Source of the DNA: Sphingomonas sp. LY54
GTDB lineage: Bacteria > Pseudomonadota > Alphaproteobacteria > Sphingomonadales > Sphingomonadaceae
NCBI RefSeq assembly: GCF_035594035.1
Contig: NZ_CP141588.1
Coordinates: forward strand, 310,001 to 374,000
DNA: 64,000 nucleotides
Reading direction: 5' to 3'
This document shows positions 52,413-62,750 of the stretch, in pieces (positions within the stretch are counted from its first letter, which is position 1; every line of letters begins with the position of its first letter). The notes beneath the pieces are model-generated. The model did not search any database, was not told where the DNA came from, and was given only the letters and a program-made list of their open reading frames with translations. The translations under genes were made by a program, and so were the position numbers.

Positions 52413-55148
52413 TTAGGCCACCACGCCGTGGCAGTGCTTGTACTTTCGCCCGGACCCGCAGGGGCACGGTGCATTGCGGCTTTCGGGCGGCGCGAACTCG
52501 CCATTCTCCCCGGCCGGCAGCGGCGGCTGCGGAATCTGCATCGGCGGCAGGCGCGACATGACGTTGCCCGTGGCCGCGTCGATGTCGGCGCTGTTGTCCT
52601 CGCCGGTCAGCGGGTCGATATGATGCGTCACAAAATCCGGCATTTCCGGAAATTCGCTCATTTCCGGCTGCTGCCAGCTGAACTGGGCGAAGGCCAGCGA
52701 CCGGGTGACGTCCTCACGGATCGCGCCGAGCATGCGCTCGAACATCTGGAAGGCTTCGTGCTTATACTCGTCGATCGGCTTCTTCTGCGCATAGGCGCGC
52801 AGGTGGACGACCTGACGCAGCGCGTCGAGCATCGCGAGATGCTCCTTCCAGTGATGGTCCAGCGACTGGAGCAGGATGCTCTTCTCGATCTGGATCCAGG
52901 TCTCGGGCGCGAGTTCGGCCGCCTTGGCGGAGATTTGCGCGTCCGCCATTTCGCGAATCCGGTCGAGTAGGATCTCCGGATCGACCGCTTCCTCCTTGAG
53001 CCAGTCGTCGATCGGCGGATTGAGGCCGAACACCTGCTCGAGGCGCGATTTCAGCAGCGCGATATCCCACTGCTCGGGATAGGTGTTGGGCGGGCAGGCC
53101 TCGCCGACGATCGTGTTGACAGTCTCCGCGCGCATGTCCTCGACCACATCGCCGATCGTGTCGGCATCCATGATGTCGGCACGCTGCTCGTAGATCACCT
53201 TGCGCTGGTCGTTCATCACGTCGTCATATTCGACGACCTGCTTGCGGATGTCGTAGTTGCGCGCCTCGACCTTCTTCTGCGCCGTCTCGATCGCCTTGGA
53301 GATCCAGGGGCTGACGATCGCCTCGCCGTCCTCCAGATTCTTGTTCATCAGGCGCGCGAACATGGTCTGCGGGCCGAAGATGCGCAGCAAATCGTCGTCG
53401 AGCGAGAGATAGAAGCGGCTGAGACCCGGATCGCCCTGGCGCCCCGAACGGCCACGCAGCTGGTTATCGATGCGGCGGCTCTCGTGGCGCTCGGTGCCGA
53501 GCACGAACAGGCCACCGGCATCGAGCACGCGCTGCTTCTCTTCAGCAATTTCGCGCTTGATGCGCTCGATCGCCGCCTCGCGCTCCGGACCCTCCGGCAT
53601 CTCGCTGAGCTCGTCGTTGATGCGGAAGTCGAGGTTGCCGCCGAGCTGGATGTCGGTGCCGCGGCCGGCCATGTTGGTCGCGATCGTGACGGCGCCCTGG
53701 CGGCCCGCCTGCGCCACAATATGCGCTTCCTGCTCGTGGTAGCGCGCGTTCAGGACCTCATGCTTGACGCCGTCTCGGTTGAGGAACTCGGAGAGCAGCT
53801 CCGACTTTTCGATCGAGACGGTGCCGACCAGTACCGGCTGGCCGAGCTCGGACTTCTCGCGGATCGCCTTCGCGATGGCCCCGAACTTGTCCTCCTGATT
53901 CTTGTAGAATTCGTCTTCCTCGTCAATGCGCTGCACCGGCACGTTGGTCGGGATGGTGACGACGTTCATCTTGTAGATGTCGTAGAATTCGGGCGCCTCG
54001 GTGAGCGCCGTTCCGGTCATGCCCGCAAGCTTCGGGTAGAGACGGAAATAATTCTGGAAAGTTATCGAGGCGAGCGTCTGGTTCTCGGGCTCGATCTTCG
54101 CCCCTTCCTTGGCTTCCACCGCCTGGTGGAGGCCGTCCGACCAGCGCCGCCCGTCCATCATGCGCCCGGTAAACTCGTCGATGATCACGACCTTGTCGTT
54201 CTTCACGATGTAATCGATGTCGCGCTTGAAGATCACGTTCGCCTTCAGCGCCTGATTGAGGTGGTGGACAACCTGCGTATTCTCGAACGCGTAGAGGTTG
54301 GCGCCCTCGAGCAGCCCCGCGTCCTCGAGCAGGCGCTCGACGCGCTCGGTGCCGTCTTCGGTGAGCACGACCGAACGCTGCTTCTCGTCGACTTCGTAAT
54401 CGTCGGGCACGAGCTGCTTCACGATCAGGTCGACCGCCATGTAGAGCTCGGACTTGTCGTCGGTCGGGCCCGAGATGATCAGCGGCGTGCGCGCCTCGTC
54501 GATCAGGATCGAGTCCACCTCGTCGACGATCGCGAAATTGAAAGTCCGCTGGACCATCGATCCGCGGTCATATTTCATATTGTCGCGCAGATAGTCGAAG
54601 CCGAACTCGTTGTTCGTGCCGTATGTGATGTCCGACGCGTAAGCGTCGCGGCGCTGCTGGTCGGTGAGGTTCGGGACGACCACGCCGACGGTCATGCCGA
54701 GGAAGCGGTAGACCTGGCCCATCCAGTCGGAATCGCGGCTGGCGAGATAGTCGTTGACCGTGACGACGTGAACGCCCTTGCCCTCGAGCGCATTCAGATA
54801 GGTGGCGAGCGTCGCGACCAGCGTCTTGCCCTCGCCGGTCCGCATCTCGGCGATCGAGCCGCGGTGCATGACGATGCCGCCGATCATCTGGACGTCGAAA
54901 TGGCGCATGCCGAGCACCCGCACCGCCGCTTCGCGCACCGTGGCGAACGCCTCGGGGAGCAGGTCGTCGAGCGTCTCGCCCGCAGCCAGGCGTTCGCGGA
55001 ACAACTGGGTCTGGTTCCGCAGCGCATCGTCGGACATCGCCGAGATGGTCGGTTCGAAACCGTTGATGCGATCCACGATCTTGCGGAGAGAACGGACGTA
55101 ACGGTCGTTGGCCGAACCGAAGATTGCTTTGGCAAATCCGCCAAACAT
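52413..55148 (-). CDS. secA: protein translocase ATPase SecA
   Basis: Drives preproteins through SecYEG. The 911 residues include the NBD1 Walker A ([20 protein letters not shown]), the [20 protein letters not shown] box, [30 protein letters not shown] and [14 protein letters not shown]. The C-terminal SEC-C zinc motif is [17 protein letters not shown] 55148 is the family start ([15 protein letters not shown]). It is transcribed alone between a bidirectional terminator and a divergent GFA gene. Confidence 0.98.
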   Translation of the reverse strand: MFGGFAKAIFGSANDRYVRSLRKIVDRINGFEPTISAMSDDALRNQTQLFRERLAAGETLDDLLPEAFATVREAAVRVLGMRHFDVQMIGGIVMHRGSIAEMRTGEGKTLVATLATYLNALEGKGVHVVTVNDYLASRDSDWMGQVYRFLGMTVGVVVPNLTDQQRRDAYASDITYGTNNEFGFDYLRDNMKYDRGSMVQRTFNFAIVDEVDSILIDEARTPLIISGPTDDKSELYMAVDLIVKQLVPDDYEVDEKQRSVVLTEDGTERVERLLEDAGLLEGANLYAFENTQVVHHLNQALKANVIFKRDIDYIVKNDKVVIIDEFTGRMMDGRRWSDGLHQAVEAKEGAKIEPENQTLASITFQNYFRLYPKLAGMTGTALTEAPEFYDIYKMNVVTIPTNVPVQRIDEEDEFYKNQEDKFGAIAKAIREKSELGQPVLVGTVSIEKSELLSEFLNRDGVKHEVLNARYHEQEAHIVAQAGRQGAVTIATNMAGRGTDIQLGGNLDFRINDELSEMPEGPEREAAIERIKREIAEEKQRVLDAGGLFVLGTERHESRRIDNQLRGRSGRQGDPGLSRFYLSLDDDLLRIFGPQTMFARLMNKNLEDGEAIVSPWISKAIETAQKKVEARNYDIRKQVVEYDDVMNDQRKVIYEQRADIMDADTIGDVVEDMRAETVNTIVGEACPPNTYPEQWDIALLKSRLEQVFGLNPPIDDWLKEEAVDPEILLDRIREMADAQISAKAAELAPETWIQIEKSILLQSLDHHWKEHLAMLDALRQVVHLRAYAQKKPIDEYKHEAFQMFERMLGAIREDVTRSLAFAQFSWQQPEMSEFPEMPDFVTHHIDPLTGEDNSADIDAATGNVMSRLPPMQIPQPPLPAGENGEFAPPESRNAPCPCGSGRKYKHCHGVVA

Positions 55149-55291
55149 GGGCGTTCCTGTCGTTAATTATGTGATCTGCAACAATTGCGGCCCGGAACAG
55201 CCGCCCCCGCAGAAATTGTCCCCGGCGATGTAGGGTTGGCCCCTATCCAAGTCAATTGACGGGGGACCGACCCAAGGCCTAGCAAAAAGCC

Positions 55292-55735
55292 ATGACCGAG
55301 CGGCTGTCGGGAGGCTGCGCCTGCGGCGCAGTTCGCTATGCGCTGGAAAGCGCTCCGTTCGACGCCGGCTGGTGCCATTGCCGCATCTGCCAGCTCAATT
55401 CCGGAGCTCCGGCCATGGCCTTCGCCAGCGTGCGATCCGGCAACCTCGTCTTTGTCCAGGGCGCGGACCAGGTCCGGACCTTTCCTTCTTCGAGCTTCGG
55501 GCACCGGCTGTTCTGCGGAGCGTGCGGAACGCCGATCGCGATGGAGGTGAACCACCAGCCCGAGACGATCGACTTCAGCATCGCCACGCTGGACGAGCCG
55601 GACGCCGTGGCGCCCGGCTTCCATATCTTCTGGGCGAGCCGCATCGCCTAGTTCGATCCCGGCGACGAGCTGCCCCGCCACGACCGCTTCCGTCCCGACA
55701 CGCGCGGGCTCGCCGGGACGGAACCGCCGGAATAG
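55292..55735 (+). pseudogene. GFA (CENP-V/glutathione-dependent formaldehyde-activating) family gene with a TAG nonsense codon
   Basis: The first 119 codons encode a GFA-family protein with all zinc-site cysteines: GGCACGAVRYAL, CHCRICQ and FCGACGTP. A TAG at 55649-55651 interrupts the frame after HIFWASRIA, where family members usually have Trp (TGG). In the same frame 27 more codons follow, reading FDPGDELPRHDRFRPDTRGL and ending at a stop at 55733-55735, which looks like the normal family tail. I interpret this as a single TGG-to-TAG change (or a sequencing error). The shortened product may still fold, so loss of function is not certain. Confidence 0.7.
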
Positions 55736-55739
55736 ATTC

Positions 55740-55757
55740 CCCCACGATATCGTGGGG
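55740..55757. repeat. 18-bp perfect palindrome between GFA gene and trxA
   Basis: CCCCACGATATCGTGGGG is perfectly self-complementary and lies nine bases after the trxA stop on the minus strand and four bases after the GFA frame. There is no T run. It may end both transcripts or bind a dimeric protein. Confidence 0.55.
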
Positions 55758-55766
55758 AAGATTGGC

Positions 55767-56087
55767 TCAGAGTTCGCCTTCGAGCCAGCCCTGGAGCGCG
55801 CTCTTGGGAGCAGCGCCGACCTTGGTCGCCGCCGGCTCGCCATTCTTGAACAGGATCATGGTCGGAATGCCGCGCACGCCATATTTGGCGGGCGCGTCGG
55901 GGTTCTCGTCGATATTGAGCTTGGCCACCGTGACCTTTTCGCCCAATTCGTTGCTGATTTCCTCGAGCGCGGGCGCGATCATCCGGCACGGGCCGCACCA
56001 TTCCGCCCAGAAATCGACGAGCACGGGGCCCGATGCGCCCAGCACGTCCTGCTCGAACGAGGCGTCGGTAACGGTCTTGGTAGCCAT
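55767..56087 (-). CDS. trxA: thioredoxin
   Basis: A 106-residue thioredoxin that reduces protein disulphides in the cytosol. The active site is [20 protein letters not shown], and the cis-proline loop is [23 protein letters not shown] precedes ATG 56087. It lies 50 bases downstream of addA on the same strand, the order usual in alphaproteobacteria. Confidence 0.97.
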   Translation of the reverse strand: MATKTVTDASFEQDVLGASGPVLVDFWAEWCGPCRMIAPALEEISNELGEKVTVAKLNIDENPDAPAKYGVRGIPTMILFKNGEPAATKVGAAPKSALQGWLEGEL

Positions 56088-56137
56088 TTCAATCTCCTGA
56101 AGTATCCAAGTCGATGTAGGGTGCGCGGGCAGCCGCC

Positions 56138-59100
56138 TCAACCTTCGGCGAGCGCGGGGACGGCACCGAAGCGCAGAAGAAGCTCGCGCGGAAGCGGATG
56201 GAGCGTCGGGCCGGACGTATAGAGCAACGAGGCCTCGACCGGGCGGCCCGGGAAGATGACCTCCAGCGCGGCGACATAAGCGGCCATCTGCCGCAGGTGG
56301 GGCACTGGCACCTCCTCGGGCCGGGCAGGCACGCCCCTCCCCGTCTTGAAATCGACGAGGCGTATGCCCGCATCGGTCACCAGCAGCCGGTCGACTGTGC
56401 CGGTAATGACGGCACCCTCCGGCGTCACCGCCGCTATCGGCGCCTCGGCCAGCGCGTCCGGGCCGAATATGTCGGCAAAGGCCGGATCGCCGATGATCGC
56501 GCAGGCATCGGCGACGAGCCGGCTGCGGAGCGCGGCGTCGGCGACGCCCGCCGAATGTTCGAGCCAGGCGTCGGCGAGCGCCGCACGCGCATCGGGCGCG
56601 GCCGAAGGCAGCCGCTCGAACAAAGCATGGAGCAATTTGCCCCGCTCCGAGGCGGCGCGCATTGCCGGTGTCGGCGGCGGATTGGGGACGTCGTCCTCGC
56701 CCAGCGACGAAGGCGCGAGCGGGCGCGGCGGCCGCGCTTCGATCGGCGCGGGACGGTGAGCCCAGTGCGGAGCGACCAGCGGCGCGCGGTCCGCCTTGGC
56801 GGTCACGCCCCGCGCAGGCGCCTCCGCATCGCCGAAGCGGCGCGCCTGGCCCCAGAGGCGATCCTCCTGCCAGTCGCAACCGAGCCCGGCCAGCGATGTC
56901 TCGATCGCCTGGTACCAGCTTCCCTGCGGCGGCCCCCTGCGGTCGGCCGGACCGAGAGCGCCGCCGACATAGAGCCGCTCCTCGGCGCGGGTCATGGCGA
57001 CATAGAGCAGCCGCCAATGCTCCTGGCGGTCGAGCGCGTCCTGGCGCTCGACTTGGGCCTTGAGCGGATCGGTCAATTCGTCCTTGCGCGGCCGGAAAAC
57101 GGGCAAAGGCGGCGAGCCGTCGCCGAGATCGAGGTCGGCGCCGCCGGCGCGCGAACGCGACGGATCGACAGTGGCGTCGGCGAGGATCACGACCGGCGAT
57201 TGCAGCCCCTTCGAGCCGTGCGCGGTCATCACCCGCACCGCGTCGCGCGATTCGCCGGCGTCGCGGACGATCTCGACATCGCCGCGCGCGAACCAGTCGA
57301 GGAAGCGCTGCAGCGACGGCCTGGCGTTGCTCTCGAAGTCGAGCGCGCTGGCGAGCAGTTCCTCGATCGGGTCGCGCGCCTCCGGGCCGAGCCGTTCGAG
57401 CAACCTGCGCCGTCCTTCGAGCGGACCGGACAGCAAAGTTTCGATAAACTGGTGGGGCGTCGCGTAATCGGCCATCGCCAGGATGTCCTGGAGCCCTTCG
57501 AGCGTCGCCGGGTCGGCCTTCGCCCGTATCTCGGGCCAGAGCGCCCCTTCCCTTTTGTGCGCGACGGCGAAGAGTTGGTCCTGGGTCCACCCGAACAGAG
57601 GCGAGACGAGCAGGCCGGCGAGGTTCAGATCGTCCATCGGCTGGACTGCGAAGCGAGCGGCCGCGAGCAGGTCCTGCACGGCCAGCGGCGCAGAGAGGAG
57701 CAAGCGGTCGACACCGGCGACCGGCACGCCTTCGGCGTGGAGCCGCGCGACTATAAGCGCCGCAAGCGTCGAGCGGCGCCGGACGAGGATCAAGATGTCC
57801 TCGGGCCGGACCGGACGCTTCTTGTCGCCATGGCCGATTTCGAACGGATGATCGAGCCAGTGGCGGATCTGCCGCGCGACGCGCGACGCGAACAGGCGCA
57901 CCGAGTCACCGATCCAGCCCTCCTCGCCTTTGTCTTCGTCCAAGGTCTCGGCGAGTTCGACGCTGAGCGGCTGCCACAGGGTCACCGAGCCCGGGCGCGT
58001 CTCGTGGAAGCTTTCATGCGGGTTCGGGCGCTTGGGCAGGCCCAATGCCTCGTGCCCAAGATCGGCGATCACCCGGTCGACGGCCTGCAGGATAGGCGGC
58101 GACGAGCGGAAGCTGCGGTCCATCGACAGATCGAGGAAGTCGCGCTCGACCGCCCGCGCCTCGCGGTCGAACCAGGCCCGGGCGACGTCGAAGCTTTGCG
58201 GATCGGTGCCTTGGAAGCCGAAGATGGCCTGCTTGTAGTCGCCGACGGTAAAGATCGTGCGGTGGGCGTCGCGCGCACCCTCGCCAGCGAAATATTCGAG
58301 CGCGAGCGCGCGGACGATGTTCCACTGCCGCTCATTGGTGTCCTGCGCCTCGTCGACCAGGATATGATCGGTCTGCTGGTCGAGCTTGAAGCGGACCCAC
58401 TCGCCCATGCCGGGCTCGAGCAGCAGCCGCTCCGCCCATCGGATGAGGTCGTCGAAATCGACCGCGCCCTGCGCGCGCTTGGCAGCGGCATAGGCTGCGG
58501 CAAAGCTCTGGCCGACCCGCAGCCCCGCGGCGATCTGCTCCACCAGCCGAGCGGTGGAGCGGAGGCGCAGCAGCGCTTGGCAGCATTCGACCAGCTTGGC
58601 CGCATGCTGCGCATAATCGGGGGCGGCTTTGAGCAGGCCGGCCGTGACCGCGCGCGGCTCGCCTGCCTTGGTGAGCACAGTGCCGGCCAGCTCATCGAGC
58701 GTCAGGCCCCGTTCAGCATTGGAGCGGGTCCGCCAGGCGGCGATCGCGTCGCAGCATTTGAGCCCGCTGGCCGTGCCCCAGTCGCGATTGGCAGCGACGA
58801 TCCGATCGACCGTGCCGACATCGAAAATATCGTCGCAGCAGGCCTCGGCGATCGCCTCCTCAACGTCGCCGGCCGGAATGCCGAATGCGCGCCGCAGCCG
58901 CGCCTCGATCCCTTCGCGCGCGCCGAGCGCCTCCATTGCCGCGGGCGCGCGGGCGCATTGCATCAGGAAATCCTCGGCTCCGCCCTCGCCCAGCCGATGG
59001 CTCAGCGCCTGGAGGTCGCGCACCAGCGGCAAATCACCGCCGGCCTCGGCGCGGACGAGCAGGTCGGCCAGCGTCTGGCGGGCAAGCGCCTTCTCCTCGC

Positions 59101-59560
59101 GTGCCTCCAGGGGGCGGAAACCGGGGACCAGCCCCGCCTCGGCCGGGAAAGCGGCGAGCAGTCCCTGGGCGAAGGCGTGGATCGTCTGGATGCGGAGGCC
59201 GCCGCCGGCGGCATCGAGCACCCTGGCGAACAGCGTCCGGGCCCGCTCGCGGCTGGCCGGCCCGGGGTCCTCGCCGAGCGCGACCAGCTCGGCGCCGAGC
59301 TCGGCATCCTTCAGCCTGACCCAGTAAGCGAGCCGGGCGTGGATGCGGTCGGCCATTTCGGCGGCGCCGGCCTTGGTGAAGGTGAGGCACAGGATCGAGG
59401 CAGGATCGACGCCGGAAAGCAGAAGCCGCAGGACGCGCGCGGTGAGAACGTGCGTCTTGCCGGTACCGGCCGAAGCCGACAGCGCCGCATGGTCGCGCGG
59501 GCTCGACGCGCGCAACTGGTCGCCTTGCAGGCGCGAGAGCGGCTTCAGGCGTTTAGGCAA
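56138..59560 (-). CDS. addA: double-strand-break repair helicase AddA
   Basis: The helicase-nuclease subunit of AddAB. The 1140 residues include Walker [39 protein letters not shown] (motif Ia), [18 protein letters not shown] (motif II), [15 protein letters not shown] (motif III), [20 protein letters not shown] (motif V) and [18 protein letters not shown] (motif VI). The RecB-type nuclease region near the C-terminus ends with [20 protein letters not shown]. AddB, which normally precedes addA, is not seen: the upstream 300 bases contain only a short ORF and an opposing gene. The start is taken at ATG 59560. Confidence 0.95.
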   Translation of the reverse strand: MPKRLKPLSRLQGDQLRASSPRDHAALSASAGTGKTHVLTARVLRLLLSGVDPASILCLTFTKAGAAEMADRIHARLAYWVRLKDAELGAELVALGEDPGPASRERARTLFARVLDAAGGGLRIQTIHAFAQGLLAAFPAEAGLVPGFRPLEAREEKALARQTLADLLVRAEAGGDLPLVRDLQALSHRLGEGGAEDFLMQCARAPAAMEALGAREGIEARLRRAFGIPAGDVEEAIAEACCDDIFDVGTVDRIVAANRDWGTASGLKCCDAIAAWRTRSNAERGLTLDELAGTVLTKAGEPRAVTAGLLKAAPDYAQHAAKLVECCQALLRLRSTARLVEQIAAGLRVGQSFAAAYAAAKRAQGAVDFDDLIRWAERLLLEPGMGEWVRFKLDQQTDHILVDEAQDTNERQWNIVRALALEYFAGEGARDAHRTIFTVGDYKQAIFGFQGTDPQSFDVARAWFDREARAVERDFLDLSMDRSFRSSPPILQAVDRVIADLGHEALGLPKRPNPHESFHETRPGSVTLWQPLSVELAETLDEDKGEEGWIGDSVRLFASRVARQIRHWLDHPFEIGHGDKKRPVRPEDILILVRRRSTLAALIVARLHAEGVPVAGVDRLLLSAPLAVQDLLAAARFAVQPMDDLNLAGLLVSPLFGWTQDQLFAVAHKREGALWPEIRAKADPATLEGLQDILAMADYATPHQFIETLLSGPLEGRRRLLERLGPEARDPIEELLASALDFESNARPSLQRFLDWFARGDVEIVRDAGESRDAVRVMTAHGSKGLQSPVVILADATVDPSRSRAGGADLDLGDGSPPLPVFRPRKDELTDPLKAQVERQDALDRQEHWRLLYVAMTRAEERLYVGGALGPADRRGPPQGSWYQAIETSLAGLGCDWQEDRLWGQARRFGDAEAPARGVTAKADRAPLVAPHWAHRPAPIEARPPRPLAPSSLGEDDVPNPPPTPAMRAASERGKLLHALFERLPSAAPDARAALADAWLEHSAGVADAALRSRLVADACAIIGDPAFADIFGPDALAEAPIAAVTPEGAVITGTVDRLLVTDAGIRLVDFKTGRGVPARPEEVPVPHLRQMAAYVAALEVIFPGRPVEASLLYTSGPTLHPLPRELLLRFGAVPALAEG

Positions 59561-59726
59561 GGTGCGACAGGTCCCGCATTACCAAAGCTATAGGCGAGGC
59601 ATCGCCCGCGCGCCAACCGCCCGCCCCGCAGAGGCCCTTCAAATATTTCCCGGCATTAACCTTCCTTAATTCGCCGCCGCCGCCGCTCCGCTATGACCGC
59701 GGCTGCTCGATTCGGAAGGACCACCG

Positions 59727-59828
59727 ATGGCCGCGGAACGCATTCGCACTCTCTCCACCTGGTTTGCCGGCGCATTCGTGTCGACTTTGCTCGGCCTGGC
59801 GTCAGCCTCGCTCCCGGGATTGCTCTGA
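59727..59828 (+). CDS. 33-residue hydrophobic small protein
   Basis: A 33-codon frame starting ATG at 59727 and ending TGA at 59826-59828. The product begins MAAERIRTLS and continues as one membrane segment, TWFAGAFVSTLLGLASASLP. GGAAGG seven bases before the ATG is a good ribosome site. The basic N-terminus plus single hydrophobic helix fits a small inner-membrane peptide. It lies 61 bases upstream of the thioesterase gene. No family is known to me; the call rests on ribosome site, hydrophobic pattern and lack of any other gene in the 329-base gap between addA and the thioesterase. Confidence 0.5.
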   Translation: MAAERIRTLSTWFAGAFVSTLLGLASASLPGLL

Positions 59829-59889
59829 CGGCGGAAATAAAGATCCCCACGCGCTTTAAGAGTCGGCCTGCCGACACTAATGTAGATTC

Positions 59890-60303
59890 ATGGCACTGAG
59901 CGCGCGCTACCGTTTCCCGATCGGGATCAAAGCCGAAGACATCGACTTCATGGGGCACGTGAACAACGCCACCTATCTCACGTGGGTGCAGGAGGCGGTG
60001 ATCAGCCACTGGCGCAACCTGGCGCCGTCCGACGCGGTGGCGAGCAAGCTCTGGGTCGCGCTCAAGCACGAGATCACCTACCGCAAGCCCGCCTTCCGGC
60101 AGGACGAGGTCGTGGCGACCGTGGTGCTGGAGAGCGTCAAGGGCGCCCGGGCCATCTACCAGACGCTGATCCAGCGCGGCGAGGAAGTGCTGGCCGAGGT
60201 CCGCTCGAGCTGGTGCTGCGTCGACGCGCACACGCTGCGGCCGTCGCGGCTCGCGAAGGACGTCATCCAGCGCTTTCTCCCGACCGGGGGCCGCGAAAGC
60301 TAA
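59890..60303 (+). CDS. acyl-CoA thioesterase (4-hydroxybenzoyl-CoA thioesterase / hotdog fold)
   Basis: A 137-residue hotdog-fold protein. IDFMGHVNNATYLTWVQEAV is the family signature (Asp/His near the active site), followed by LKHEITYRKPAFRQDEVVAT and the beta strands of the fold. Members hydrolyse acyl-CoA or acyl-ACP; chain length cannot be told. The stop overlaps the opposing small gene by four bases (CTAA). Confidence 0.88.
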   Translation: MALSARYRFPIGIKAEDIDFMGHVNNATYLTWVQEAVISHWRNLAPSDAVASKLWVALKHEITYRKPAFRQDEVVATVVLESVKGARAIYQTLIQRGEEVLAEVRSSWCCVDAHTLRPSRLAKDVIQRFLPTGGRES

Positions 60304-60494
60304 AGCGCGCGGTCGTGTGCCGCCACGGCGTCGGGCGCGTCGGCGCTCGATATCTCGCCGCGATCGCGATCGTCCGGCGAGGGATCCTCGTCCTTCCTGC
60401 GGGCATTGTCGGTGACATCGGGTCGATCCCCGGGCCGTTCGCGCTCCGGAGCCGGGCCGGCATTGACCGTGTCTTCGCCTTTTTGATTGGCCAT
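60300..60494 (-). CDS. 64-residue acidic/basic hydrophilic small protein
   Basis: A 64-residue highly polar protein (MANQKGEDTVNAGPAPERER, then charged Asp/Arg-rich sequence including ARRKDEDPSPDDRDRG). It has no hydrophobic segment and is probably disordered. The GGAGG ribosome site seven bases before ATG 60494 is strong. The stop overlaps the thioesterase stop in CTAA, as in three other convergent pairs of this window, which supports its reality. Function unknown. Confidence 0.6.
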   Translation of the reverse strand: MANQKGEDTVNAGPAPERERPGDRPDVTDNARRKDEDPSPDDRDRGEISSADAPDAVAAHDRAL

Positions 60495-60564
60495 CGAAAA
60501 CCTCCATCCGTCACCAGCCAAACGAACAGCCGCGGGAAAGGTCGCCGCGGCGATGACGGGCGCG

Positions 60565-61107
60565 TCAGCGGGTGGGATTGGCGCGGTAGAAGGCGGCGAT
60601 CTCGTCGGCGAGCGTGGCCGCGGCGGCCACGTCCGGACTGACCTTGATGTCGGGATAGGGTTCCTCGCCTGCGCAGACGAAGCGGAGCACGTCCTCGCTG
60701 GCCGAACGCGGCAAGACCGGGCGCATGTCCGGAGCACGCGTCGGCTCGGCGAAGAGCAGGTGTCCGCCTTCGCCGTAGAAACGGGCCTGCTCCTCGCCGA
60801 CCGTGCCGCGCGCGCAATCGGCGCGACTGGTCCGCACGGCGCGGCGGACGAGATGCGGACCGACGTGTTGCGCCGGGGTGTAGATCCAGAGGGTCTCGAA
60901 GCGTTTCGAATCGCCCTCGACGCGGATGGTGCCGGGCGCGACGAAGCCGACCTGCTCGTCGCCGGCGAAGGCGACCAGCACAAAGGCCGGCGGCGCGGTC
61001 GCGGCGGCGAACATCAAGGCGAGACTGGCGAGCACGGGTTCTTCTAGACCCAAAGCGGCTGAACCGGCGATGATCTTGTCGCTCCGGCGCATTCGGCGGC
61101 GAAACAA
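60565..61107 (-). CDS. putative exported protein of unknown function
   Basis: A 180-residue open frame with a hydrophobic stretch, VLASLALMFAAATAPPAFVL (about residues 25-44), that could be a signal peptide if translation starts at GTG 61035 or ATG 61014 instead of ATG 61107. Downstream features are FAGDEQVGFVAPGTIRVEGD, KRFETLWIYTPAQHV and a C-terminal AATLADEIAAFYRANP. Two cysteines are present (DCARG, FVCAGE), which might form a disulphide. I do not recognise a family. The divergent DUF1622 gene begins at 61156. Confidence 0.6.
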   Translation of the reverse strand: MFRRRMRRSDKIIAGSAALGLEEPVLASLALMFAAATAPPAFVLVAFAGDEQVGFVAPGTIRVEGDSKRFETLWIYTPAQHVGPHLVRRAVRTSRADCARGTVGEEQARFYGEGGHLLFAEPTRAPDMRPVLPRSASEDVLRFVCAGEEPYPDIKVSPDVAAAATLADEIAAFYRANPTR

Positions 61108-61155
61108 TCCCCGTCCCGCCTCGTTCTCCGCTCAACTCATGTGCGGAGCCCCGGA

Positions 61156-61530
61156 ATGGAAGCCTCGTTGCTGGAGGGAATTCGCTGGACAGTCCGCGCC
61201 ATCGAGGTCGTCGGAATCGCGATCATCGTCGTCGGCGCTGCGGCCTCCCTGCTTCTCTTCCTGAGGGATTTGGCGCGGCGCATCGGCAAGGACGCGGCTT
61301 TCGAAGCGTTCCGCTCCGACCTCGGCCGCTCGATCCTGCTGGGACTGGAGTTCCTCGTCGCCGCAGACATCATCAACACCGTCGCGATCGAGCCTTCCCT
61401 CGACAGCCTCGCCGTGCTCGCCGGCATCGTGCTGATCCGGACCTTCCTCAGCTTCAGCCTGGAGGCGGAGATCGAGGGGCGCTGGCCATGGCAGCGCGCC
61501 GCGGCCGAGCAGCGCCGAAACGACGCCTAG
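61156..61530 (+). CDS. DUF1622 family membrane protein
   Basis: A 124-residue membrane protein with about three helices: AIEVVGIAIIVVGAAASLLL, a LLGLEFLVAADIINTVAI segment and SLAVLAGIVLIRTFLSFSLE. The pattern of DUF1622, including RSDLGRSILLGLEFLVAADI, is clear. Function is unknown. ATG 61156 has GGAG upstream. The stop overlaps the opposing FixL-like kinase in a shared CTAG. Confidence 0.8.
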   Translation: MEASLLEGIRWTVRAIEVVGIAIIVVGAAASLLLFLRDLARRIGKDAAFEAFRSDLGRSILLGLEFLVAADIINTVAIEPSLDSLAVLAGIVLIRTFLSFSLEAEIEGRWPWQRAAAEQRRNDA

Positions 61531-62633
61531 AGCGGCACGGCCGGGAGCTCGACGACGAAGCAGGTGCCGCCGTCCGCATTGTCCTCCGCCCAGATACGGC
61601 CGCCATGGCTCTCGACGATCGTGCGGCAGATCGACAGGCCGACGCCCATGCCGCTGTCCTTGGTCGACCGGAACGGCTCGAACAATGCGTCCCGTGCGGC
61701 TTCGCTGAGGCCGGGGCCCGTGTCGCTAACGGTGATCCGGATATGGCTGCCATGCCGGGAACCGCTGATGCGAAGCGTCTTGCACGACTCTCCCTCCATC
61801 GCCTCGATGCCGTTGCGGACCAGATTGAGGATGACCTGCTCGAGCTGGATGCGATCGGCGCTGACGCAGAGACGCGGCGCATGATGGATGACCGCCTCGA
61901 CGTCGCGGTCTGCGGCGCCCACGAGCGCGAGCGCGGCCGCCTCGTCGATCACCTCGGCAGCGTCAACGATCGTTCGCTGTGTCTCGCCCCGGACCGTCAT
62001 CGTGCGCAGACGGCGTATGATCTCGCCGGCGCGCATCGCATTCAGGCGGGCGCCGTCCAGAACCGGGCCGAATGTTTCGGAGTCGAGCGGCCCCTTGCGA
62101 AGCGCCGTACCGCACGCCGACAGGTAATTGCTGATCGCGGTGAGCGGCTGGTTGAGCTCGTGCGCCAGCGTCGCTGCCATCGTGCCCATGGCGCTGACCC
62201 GGGAGACATGGATCAGCTCCGACTGCAGCCGCGCGATTTCGGCCTCGGCTTCCTTGCGCGCGGTGATGTCGCGGACGAAGCCGAGAAACAGCTTCTCGTG
62301 GAAGCGATTGGTGAGCATCACCGACAGTTCGATCGGGAATTCCTCACCGCTCTTGCGCAAGGCGGTCAGCTCGACCCGCCGGCCGAGGATCGAAACTTCG
62401 CCGATGTTCAGGAAACGCTCGAGACCGATATCGTGCCGCCGCCGCTCAGAAGCCGGCATGATCAGCTCGCTCATGCGCCGGTTCAGGGCTTCGGCCGCGG
62501 TCCAGCCGAAGGTGCGCTCGGCGAGCTTGTTCCAAGCGGCGACGGTGCCGTCGTGGCGCATGACGACGACGGCATCGAGCGCCGTGTCGAGGACGGCGGA
62601 TAGGAGCTGATCCGGGTCGGCGGACGAAGTCAT
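61527..62633 (-). CDS. FixL-like PAS sensor histidine kinase
   Basis: A 368-residue soluble kinase. Residues about 10-125 form a PAS domain very like FixL: SERRRHDIGLERFLNIG contains His67 and Arg73 at the positions of the FixL haem ligand His200 and Arg206, but FixL Arg220 is Val87 and His214 is Ser81. The HisKA box is LAHELNQPLTAISNY, with phospho-His158. The ATPase domain has VILNLVRNGIEAM, SDTGPGLS, and GMGVGLSICRTIVESHGG, so it looks active. Haem binding is therefore possible but unproven. A fixJ gene is not visible nearby. Confidence 0.85.
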   Translation of the reverse strand: MTSSADPDQLLSAVLDTALDAVVVMRHDGTVAAWNKLAERTFGWTAAEALNRRMSELIMPASERRRHDIGLERFLNIGEVSILGRRVELTALRKSGEEFPIELSVMLTNRFHEKLFLGFVRDITARKEAEAEIARLQSELIHVSRVSAMGTMAATLAHELNQPLTAISNYLSACGTALRKGPLDSETFGPVLDGARLNAMRAGEIIRRLRTMTVRGETQRTIVDAAEVIDEAAALALVGAADRDVEAVIHHAPRLCVSADRIQLEQVILNLVRNGIEAMEGESCKTLRISGSRHGSHIRITVSDTGPGLSEAARDALFEPFRSTKDSGMGVGLSICRTIVESHGGRIWAEDNADGGTCFVVELPAVPL

Positions 62634-62750
62634 CGGGCGGACTTAGGCAGGCCCGCCCGGTTCGCGATACCGCGCGACTACGGGGGCGAGCCGAATTCCG
62701 CCGGGATCGGCGCCTTGCCAAAGCGGCCGGCGTCGGGGATCAAGGGCCCC

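Noticed and set aside
59693..59899. 68-codon frame overlapping the 33-codon ORF
   Set aside because: It has no ribosome site, no hydrophobic or conserved pattern and overlaps the thioesterase start; the 33-codon frame has a better ribosome site.
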